Shown in pieces: positions 58,275 to 64,000 of a stretch of 64,000 nucleotides of DNA. A program made the position numbers and the translations under genes. The stretch's first letter is position 1. Each line of letters begins with the position of its first letter. The DNA is taken from NCBI GenBank assembly GCA_963843685.1, contig CAWJLO010000010.1, positions 806,001-870,000 on the forward strand. Reading direction: 5' to 3'. Origin of the DNA: DASQHL01 sp963843685 (GTDB taxonomy: Bacteria; Chloroflexota; Dehalococcoidia; DSTF01; JACRBR01). Under the pieces are notes generated by a model. It was not told where the DNA came from and did not search any database. It saw only the letters and a list, made by a program, of their open reading frames with translations.

Positions 58275-59381
58275 GTGGACGAAGTAGAACGTAAGTACTG
58301 GATCGCCTTCAGCCGGGTGCCTCGGGTAGGCCGGGTCCGCACCGGCCAGCTCGAGGACCACTTCGGGTCGCTCGAGCGCGCCTGGCACGCGACGCCGGGC
58401 GAGCTTCGCGCCTCCGGGCTGGACGCCGGCAGCGTGAACGCCTGCATCGCCGCCCGCGACGCCGTCGACCCGGACGCCGAAGTGGCGCGCCTCGATGAGC
58501 ACGGGGTGCGGGCGCTGACCTGGCACGACGACGAGTACCCGAGGCAGCTCCGCGAGGTGTACGACCGCCCGCCTGTGCTGTACGTCCGCGGCACGCTCAC
58601 GCCAGCGGACGAGTGGGCCGTCGCCGTCGTTGGCACGCGGCGCGTCACGGTGTACGGCCGCCAGGTGGCGGAGGAGATGGCGCGCGGGCTGGCGGCGAAC
58701 CGCGTGACGGTCGTCAGCGGCCTTGCACGTGGCGTCGATGCTGTCGCGCACAGAGCGGCGATTGAGGCGGGCGGCCGGACGATCGCCGTGCTCGCCTGCG
58801 GGCTCGACCTGGTGTACCCGCCGGAGCACAAACGGCTGGCGGAGGAGATCACGCAGCACGGCGCGTTGATCAGTGATTACGCGATCGGCACGCAGCCGCG
58901 GAGCGAGTTCTTCCCACGGCGCAACCGCATCTTGAGCGGCATCGCGCTGGGCGTGCTCGTGGTGGAGGGCGACGTGAAGAGCGGGGCGCTGATCACGGCG
59001 CGCCAGGCGTTGGAGCAGAACCGCGAGGTCTTCGCCGTCCCCGGGAGCATCTATTCACCCGCGTCGCGCGGCACCAACAAGCTGATCCAGGACGGCGAAG
59101 CGAAACCCACGCTTGAGGTCCAGGACGTGCTGGCCGAACTCAACCTCAGCATGGCGGCACACCAGATCGAGATGACAGAGCTGATGCCGGCGGATGAAAA
59201 CGAGAGCGTGATCCTGCGACACCTCAGCGCTCAGCCGTCGCACGTCGACGATCTGCGGCGCGAATGCGGCCTGCCGATCGCGACGGTGACAGGCACGCTG
59301 GCGATGCTGGAATTGAAGGGCCTGGTGCGGCAGGTGGGCCGCATGAACTACGTGCGTGCCCGCGAGGCGGCCGTCCAGTAG
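58275..59381 (+). CDS. dprA: DNA processing protein DprA
   Basis: A 368-residue protein that loads RecA on incoming single-stranded DNA in transformation. GTG 58275. The Rossmann domain has AVVGTRRVTVYGRQ, VSGLARGVDAVAHRAAIEAG, ACGLDLVYPPEHKRLAEEI, FPRRNRILSGIALGVLVVEG and GSIYSPASRGTNKLIQDGE. The C-terminal winged helix is also present. Length is normal. No competence genes lie nearby. Confidence 0.95.
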   Translation: MDEVERKYWIAFSRVPRVGRVRTGQLEDHFGSLERAWHATPGELRASGLDAGSVNACIAARDAVDPDAEVARLDEHGVRALTWHDDEYPRQLREVYDRPPVLYVRGTLTPADEWAVAVVGTRRVTVYGRQVAEEMARGLAANRVTVVSGLARGVDAVAHRAAIEAGGRTIAVLACGLDLVYPPEHKRLAEEITQHGALISDYAIGTQPRSEFFPRRNRILSGIALGVLVVEGDVKSGALITARQALEQNREVFAVPGSIYSPASRGTNKLIQDGEAKPTLEVQDVLAELNLSMAAHQIEMTELMPADENESVILRHLSAQPSHVDDLRRECGLPIATVTGTLAMLELKGLVRQVGRMNYVRAREAAVQ

Positions 59382-59401
59382 GGACCTGGGCACATCCCTC
59401 G

Positions 59402-59419
59402 TGCGTCAGTACTGACGCA
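59402..59419. terminator. Perfect 18-bp palindrome after dprA
   Basis: TGCGTCAGTACTGACGCA equals its own reverse complement. It is 20 nt after the dprA stop and abuts the stop of the predicted leftward gene at 59420. It can fold as a 7-bp stem with a GTAC loop. Terminator or binding site, not decided. Confidence 0.4.
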
Positions 59420-59677
59420 TCACGCAAGTTCGATTTCGGATTCCAACAGCCGGTGGTCGTGCCCGCAGCGGTCGAAGTGGACGATGACGTACAACCGGGA
59501 CATCGCCGGGGACTGCCTGGACGGCGCCGAGACTACGCCTACGTCGCGCTGCCGGGCGTGCTGGAGGAGGTGCGGCCGGTGCTCCGAGAATGCGTCCTCT
59601 ACTATCCTGACCCTGGTTCCTTGTTGGATCTCGTCCTCCCGTCCGCCTCCCTGTTGAACCGTCGGTCTGCGTTGCAT
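59420..59677 (-). CDS. Small SH3-like / KOW-like hypothetical protein
   Basis: An 85-residue frame from ATG 59677 (GTG 59686 also open). Its core, GTRVRIVEDAFSEHR, DVGVVSAPSRQ and SPAMSRLYVIVHFDRCGHDH, has the alternating hydrophobic pattern of a small beta-barrel and looks coding. The first 16 residues look less so; GGGAGG lies 5 nt before an ATC codon (59629), where a shorter form could begin. Function unknown. Treat as tentative. Confidence 0.45.
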   Translation of the reverse strand: MQRRPTVQQGGGREDEIQQGTRVRIVEDAFSEHRPHLLQHARQRDVGVVSAPSRQSPAMSRLYVIVHFDRCGHDHRLLESEIELA

Positions 59678-60042
59678 CGCGCTCACATTTCACCGTTGCC
59701 CTCGATGTACGCCTCTCGATACGCCGAATACGCCTTTCGAGCAAGCGAAATAGCTTGTCCCTCAGCGAGTCTTACACAGCAGCGTCGCCGCCGTGTGGTC
59801 ATCGCCTCGACGCTGCGCGGCCACCTTCGTGGGCTGCCGCCGGCGAGAGATACCCGCGGTTTCGTCGACCCCCACTGGCCCCCGCGTCGCCGGTGCGTGC
59901 GGCGGACGGGCGGCTTGACAGGCTTGCTACGCTCAATTGCCGGACTGGCAGCGCCTCTGATTGTTGCGGTCGCGCCCGCGGCCGAGTCGGGGCGACCACC
60001 GTATTCGTATTCAGGGTGGCGGCCGCCGTACCGAGATAACTG
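59678..60042. other. Gap without a recognisable gene, before topA
   Basis: In this 365-bp stretch the reading frames on both strands have composition unlike neighbouring genes and no family motif. No tRNA-like fold was noticed. A TTGACA at 59915 has no -10 box at the proper distance. Confidence 0.5.
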
Positions 60043-60070
60043 TTGTGCCGTCGGCGCCGTCGTGTATAAC
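60043..60070 (+). promoter_or_regulatory. Putative topA promoter
   Basis: TTGTGC (60043-60048) and TATAAC (60065-60070) are 16 bp apart, with a ~30-nt leader that carries AGGAAG before ATG 60109. Confidence 0.45.
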
Positions 60071-60108
60071 AAGCGGGGCCGCCGGGCGGCCGGAATTGAT
60101 AGGAAGCT

Positions 60109-62382
60109 ATGGCGAAATCCAAGGGTAAGAGCCTGGTGATCGTGGAATCACCGGCGAAGGCGCGCACCCTCTCGAACATCCTCGGCAAGGAATACGACGT
60201 CAAGGCGTCGGTCGGGCACGTACGAGACCTCCCCAAATCTCAGCTTGGCGTCGACGTCGACCACGACTTCGCCCCGAAGTACCTGATCCCCCGGGACAAG
60301 AAGGAGATCGTCAAGGGGCTCAAGGAGGCGGCGAAGAAGGCCTCGATCGTCTATCTGGCGACCGACCCCGACCGCGAGGGCGAGGCCATCTCGTGGCACC
60401 TGGCGCACGCCATGGACCTGGAAGGGAAGCCGTACGAGCGGGTCGAATTCCACGAGATCACCTCGGACGCCGTGAAGGCCGCCTTTCAGCACCCACGCGA
60501 GATCGACGCACGGCTGGTGGACGCCTACCAGGGCCGGCGCGTCCTCGACCGGCTCGTCGGCTACAAGGTCAGCCGCGTCCTCTGGAACAAGATCCGCTGG
60601 GGCCTGAGCGCGGGGCGCGTACAGTCGGTCGCGCTGCGCATGGTGGTGGACCGGGAGCGCGAGATCGAGGCGTTCACGCCGCAAGAGTATTGGACCATCG
60701 ACACACGCCTGGCGCGGCAAGCGGACGCCGACGAGTCCGCCTTCTCCGCTCGACTGGCGGGGCTGCCGGGCACGAAGAAGGCCGAGATCGGCAGCGGCGA
60801 CCAGGCTGACAGCATCAGCGCAGATCTCCGCGCGGCGGCGTTCAGCGTCCGCGATGTGAAGAAGAGGCAGCAGGTCCGCCGGCCATCGCCGCCGTTCACG
60901 ACCAGCACGCTGCAGCAGGAAGCATCGCGCCGCTTCGGCTTTTCGGCGAAGCGCACGATGGCGGTCGCGCAGCAGCTGTACGAAGGTCTGGCGATTCCGG
61001 GCGAGGGCCAGGCCGGTCTCATTACCTATATGCGTACCGACTCCCTGAACATCGCTCAGATCGCGCGGGATGAGGCGCGGGCGTTCATCACGCAGAAGTT
61101 CGGTGGCGACTTCGTCCCGCCGGAGCCGCGGTTGTACAAGACGAAGGCGAAGGGCGCGCAGGAGGCGCACGAGGCGATCCGGCCGACGTCTCCCGCGCGA
61201 CAGCCCGCCGACATCAAGAAGGCGCTGACGTCCGACCAGTTCAAGCTGTACAGCCTGATCTGGCAGCGGATGATCGCCAGCCAGATGGCCGACGCCGTGT
61301 TCGACCAGGTGAGCGTGGAGATCGACGCGAAGGCGCCCGCCCACGACCAGCCGTACCTGCTGCGCGCGTCGGCGAGCCACATGCGCTTCCCGGGCTTCCG
61401 GCAGGTGTATATCGAAGGCCGCGACACAGAGACCGATGAGGACGAGGAGAAGTCGCTGCCGGAGCTGTCGGCGGCCGACATCCTGCGCCTGCTCGAGGTG
61501 AAGCCGGACCAACACTTCACGGAGCCTCCGCCACGGTACACGGAGGCGACGCTGGTGAAGGCGCTGGAGGAGAACGGCATCGGCCGCCCGTCCACGTACG
61601 CTTCCACGATGTCCACGATCCAGGACCGCGGGTACGTGAAGAAGGACGGGCGTGCACTCCGGCCGCAGGAGCTGGGGCTGGTGGTGAGCGACCTGCTCGC
61701 CGAGCGCTTCCCGGCCGTCGTCGACGCCGGTTTCACCGCCAAGATGGAGGACGAACTGGACGACGTGGCCAACGGCGAGCGGCAGTGGCCGCCCGTCGTG
61801 CGCGAGTTCTACATCCCGCTGGAGATCGCGCTCGCGGCGGCGGAGGACGCGCCCCGCGTCGAGCAGCAGACCGACGAGGTCTGCGACAAGTGCGGGAAGC
61901 CGATGATCGTGCGCTGGGGCCGCTTCGGCCAGTTCCTCGCCTGCTCCGGCTATCCGGAGTGCAAGAACGCGCGCCCGCTGGGCGAGGAGGCGGAGCAGCA
62001 GGCGGAGGCCACCGACGAGATCTGCGACCTCTGCTCTTCCCCGATGGTGATCAAGCGCGGCCGCTTCGGCCAGTTCCTCGCGTGCAGCACCTACCCGGAA
62101 TGCAAGGGCCGGCGGCCGATCCTGCGCAAGGTCGGCGTCGCATGTCCAAAGGACGGGGGCGAGATCATCGAGCGGCGCAGCAAGAAGGGCCGCACGTTCT
62201 ACGGCTGCGCCAACTACCCCAACTGCGACTTCACGAGCGGCACGCGGCCGCTCAAGCAGCCGTGCCCGGTCTGCGACGGGTTGATCGTGGCCGCCGGGCG
62301 CGGCAACGCCCGCTGCACCAAGTGCGACTGGAAGGGCGAGCAGGACAGCGACGAGCCGGAACTCGCCCGGGCGTCGGCTTGA
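60109..62382 (+). CDS. topA: DNA topoisomerase I
   Basis: A 757-residue type IA topoisomerase that relaxes negative supercoils. Toprim start: SLVIVESPAKARTLSNILG, then LATDPDREGEAISWHLAH (acidic Mg site). Active-site tyrosine region: GLITYMRTDSLNIAQIA. The C-terminal part has three four-Cys zinc ribbons (CDKCGKPMIVRWGRFGQFLAC, given here in outline, and two similar) plus a final CPVCDGL knuckle. AGGAAG precedes the ATG. Length and domain set are normal. Confidence 0.97.
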   Translation: MAKSKGKSLVIVESPAKARTLSNILGKEYDVKASVGHVRDLPKSQLGVDVDHDFAPKYLIPRDKKEIVKGLKEAAKKASIVYLATDPDREGEAISWHLAHAMDLEGKPYERVEFHEITSDAVKAAFQHPREIDARLVDAYQGRRVLDRLVGYKVSRVLWNKIRWGLSAGRVQSVALRMVVDREREIEAFTPQEYWTIDTRLARQADADESAFSARLAGLPGTKKAEIGSGDQADSISADLRAAAFSVRDVKKRQQVRRPSPPFTTSTLQQEASRRFGFSAKRTMAVAQQLYEGLAIPGEGQAGLITYMRTDSLNIAQIARDEARAFITQKFGGDFVPPEPRLYKTKAKGAQEAHEAIRPTSPARQPADIKKALTSDQFKLYSLIWQRMIASQMADAVFDQVSVEIDAKAPAHDQPYLLRASASHMRFPGFRQVYIEGRDTETDEDEEKSLPELSAADILRLLEVKPDQHFTEPPPRYTEATLVKALEENGIGRPSTYASTMSTIQDRGYVKKDGRALRPQELGLVVSDLLAERFPAVVDAGFTAKMEDELDDVANGERQWPPVVREFYIPLEIALAAAEDAPRVEQQTDEVCDKCGKPMIVRWGRFGQFLACSGYPECKNARPLGEEAEQQAEATDEICDLCSSPMVIKRGRFGQFLACSTYPECKGRRPILRKVGVACPKDGGEIIERRSKKGRTFYGCANYPNCDFTSGTRPLKQPCPVCDGLIVAAGRGNARCTKCDWKGEQDSDEPELARASA

Positions 62383-62452
62383 TCGCACCCATCCCGCATT
62401 CGTCGACACGGCGCCGCCCGCGCGCCGCCACCCGCACACGCGCCGGCTCAGC

Positions 62453-64000
62453 GTGAACTCACGCGTCTCCCGCCGCCGCTTTCTCGCCTCATCAGGCGCC
62501 GTGCTCGTCGCGGCGTCCGCAGCCGCGATCGCCGGCTGCGACAGGAACAACGGCGGCGGCAGTCCCACCCCAACGGGAATGGAGCCTACGCCGGCGCCGG
62601 CGCGGCAGCGCGGAGGCATCCTCCGCGCCTACAACTTCGATGCGCTGACACCGGACACACTGGACCCGCATCTCACGCAGATGGGGCCGGTCGCGAACGT
62701 GCACTCCGCGATCTTCAGCCGCCTGCTCCGCTACGACGACATCGCCGCGGGCACGCTCGTTCCGGACTTGCTCGAATCGATGCCCGAACAGCCGGACCGG
62801 ACTACGTACGTCCTCAAACTGCGCGACGGCGTGACGTTCCACGACACACCGCGCTTCCGGACCGCATATCCGCAGACGGCGGGGCGCGCGCTCACGGCCG
62901 AGGACGTGAAGTACAGCCTGGAACGCCAGATCGACGCGAACAGTCCGCAGGCCCACCGCTTCTTCCATCGTTCCGGGTTCAGCACAATCCACAAGATCGA
63001 TATCAAAGACGCACACACCCTGACGATCACGACGAGCGCGCCGACCGCGCCGTTCCTCACCTACCTGGCCGGGCGGCACGCCTTCATCATCGCGTCCGAG
63101 ACCGTCGGTGCTCGCGACCAGCTCACGAGCGACGCCGCGCTCCTCGGCACGGGGCCGTTCGTCCTCGACGCCTACGAGCCGCGGACGAGGGTGAGCCTCC
63201 GGCGGAACCCGTCCTGGTTCGCGCGAGACGACAACGCGACGGAGGGGACGCGCCGGCCGTACCTCGACGGCTACGACGCGTTCTACACGCCGCAAGAAGA
63301 CCAATTCCAGCGCATCGCCTTCGAGCGCGCCGACATCGACACGACGGGGTTCACGGACGTCGCCGTGCTCGACCAGGAGCACAAGGCAAACCTCGCCGAC
63401 ATCGTGCTGGAGGCGAGAGACGCCGGCGGGATGCTGGCGAGCCGCCTGCTGCTGGACCGGGCGCCGTTCAAGGACGACCGCGTGCGGAGGGCGCTGCACC
63501 TCGCCATCGACCGGGCCGGGCTCGCCGCGCTGCTCTACCCCCCGGTCTCCGAGCAACCGTCGGCAAAGCTGACGGGGCCGGTGACGCCGGCCATGGGCTC
63601 CTGGGCGGCCGATCAGTCCGCGCTGCTGAGTCGCCCGGGGTATCGCTCCGACGCCGGCGGGAGGGCCGCCGACCTGGCCGAGGCGAAGCAGCTCTGGGCG
63701 GCAGCGTTCGGCGGCGCGACGGCGCCCGAGATCCGCGTGCTCTTCGCGGGCGTGCCGCGGCTGATCCCTGACCGCGCCGTCGCCTTCATCCTCCGCCAAC
63801 TCCAGGACGCGCTAGGGCTCGCCATCACGCCGGTGGTCGACTCCAGCGGCCAGTTGCTCATCGCCGCGGCGCTGGCGCGCAATCTCGACGGGGCGACAGA
63901 TGGGGTGACGCCATTCACGTTCGGGTTCGAGGACGGCGGGCTGGACCTGGACGACTGGCTCTACCCGCACTTCCGGAGCGGAGAGCCGATGAACACGTAC
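62453..64000 (+). CDS. ABC-transporter oligopeptide-binding lipoprotein, Tat-exported (3' end outside window)
   Basis: The frame opens at GTG 62453 and runs past the window end without a stop. The start MNSRVSRRRFLASSGAVLVA has a twin-arginine motif, and IAGCDRNNG is a lipobox, so it is probably a Tat-exported lipoprotein. A Pro/Thr linker precedes a family 5 solute-binding domain: ILRAYNFDALTPDTLDPHL, LTAEDVKYSLERQID, LLGTGPFVLDAYEPRTRV. It would deliver peptides or similar solutes to an ABC permease that must lie beyond the window. Confidence 0.88.
   Translation, partial: MNSRVSRRRFLASSGAVLVAASAAAIAGCDRNNGGGSPTPTGMEPTPAPARQRGGILRAYNFDALTPDTLDPHLTQMGPVANVHSAIFSRLLRYDDIAAGTLVPDLLESMPEQPDRTTYVLKLRDGVTFHDTPRFRTAYPQTAGRALTAEDVKYSLERQIDANSPQAHRFFHRSGFSTIHKIDIKDAHTLTITTSAPTAPFLTYLAGRHAFIIASETVGARDQLTSDAALLGTGPFVLDAYEPRTRVSLRRNPSWFARDDNATEGTRRPYLDGYDAFYTPQEDQFQRIAFERADIDTTGFTDVAVLDQEHKANLADIVLEARDAGGMLASRLLLDRAPFKDDRVRRALHLAIDRAGLAALLYPPVSEQPSAKLTGPVTPAMGSWAADQSALLSRPGYRSDAGGRAADLAEAKQLWAAAFGGATAPEIRVLFAGVPRLIPDRAVAFILRQLQDALGLAITPVVDSSGQLLIAAALARNLDGATDGVTPFTFGFEDGGLDLDDWLYPHFRSGEPMNTY

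Noticed and set aside
59264..60139. 291-residue plus-strand frame across the dprA-topA gap
   Set aside because: It overlaps both genes in other frames, has no ribosome site and no recognisable domain.
60148..62619. 823-residue frame on the minus strand opposite topA
   Set aside because: It mirrors the codon pattern of topA in a GC-rich genome, has Arg/Ala/Val-rich sequence and no family motif.
1..64000. CRISPR arrays, prophage genes, insertion sequences, rRNA or tRNA genes
   Set aside because: No spaced direct repeats of CRISPR type, no transposase or phage structural proteins, and no rRNA or tRNA sequences were recognised; a covariance-model scan was not possible.

Overview
GC-rich bacterial chromosome segment. 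Gene content and order (infC-rpmI-rplT, pheST, alaS-ruvX-mltG-aroE-aroC-aroK-aroB, gap, mreB without mreCD, scpB, topA, dprA, AmaP-like and RodZ/PASTA proteins, several family III CoA-transferases) suggest a Chloroflexota genome, perhaps a Dehalococcoidia relative. That placement is inferred from gene content; no rRNA gene or other taxonomic marker was found, and I recognised no tRNA.

Region 1 (1-13.4 kb) is accessory/catabolic: the end of a LuxR-type regulator, a methyltransferase, a DinB-fold protein, a cupin, a nitronate-monooxygenase-like flavoenzyme, a HAD hydrolase, an SDR, a pair of adjacent CaiB/BaiF CoA-transferases resembling a two-subunit enzyme, a membrane GGDEF-like plus pilin-like pair, a ThDP enzyme, a lipase-like hydrolase and a PAP2 protein. 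Three genes here (methyltransferase, HAD, SDR) and aroE at 47.8 kb are interrupted by single small frameshifts in short repeats, which looks more like sequence error than decay.

Region 2 (13.5-31 kb): mreB, recJ, a LOG-family protein, a tetR-MFS pair, a third CoA-transferase, a second MFS exporter, an unrecognised protein (22513) with a paralogue at 30600, two tandem four-helix membrane proteins, a 31-residue membrane peptide, glycerate kinase, NUDIX, a 43-residue zinc ribbon, AmaP-like/scpB/DUF503, rimO, a RodZ-PASTA protein and a small metalloprotease.

Region 3 (31-42.5 kb): ribF, DinB, the IF3-L35-L20 operon, a glutaredoxin-like protein, pheST, a double-cupredoxin lipoprotein with an NnrS-like membrane protein, GAPDH and an orphan secretion-ATPase-like protein. 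Region 4 (42.6-52.5 kb): an alcohol dehydrogenase, then a long leftward cluster alaS-ruvX-mltG-aroE-TM protein-aroC-aroK-aroB joining translation, wall processing and the shikimate pathway. Region 5 (52.6-64 kb): two polytopic glycosyltransferase-like proteins flanking glmU and a CorC-type transporter, then dprA, topA and the start of a Tat-exported oligopeptide-binding lipoprotein that runs off the window.

Two patterns cross the window. Many genes have a TANNNT-like -10 box only 6-8 nt before the start codon and no Shine-Dalgarno sequence (recJ, NUDIX, ribF, the secretion ATPase, alaS, both glycosyltransferases, dprA), suggesting frequent leaderless transcripts. Several others appear to start at near-cognate codons behind a good Shine-Dalgarno: CTG for 22513, for DUF503 and perhaps CorC, and ATA for infC. 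The 22513 case is backed by a gap-free alignment with its paralogue that begins exactly at the proposed CTG.
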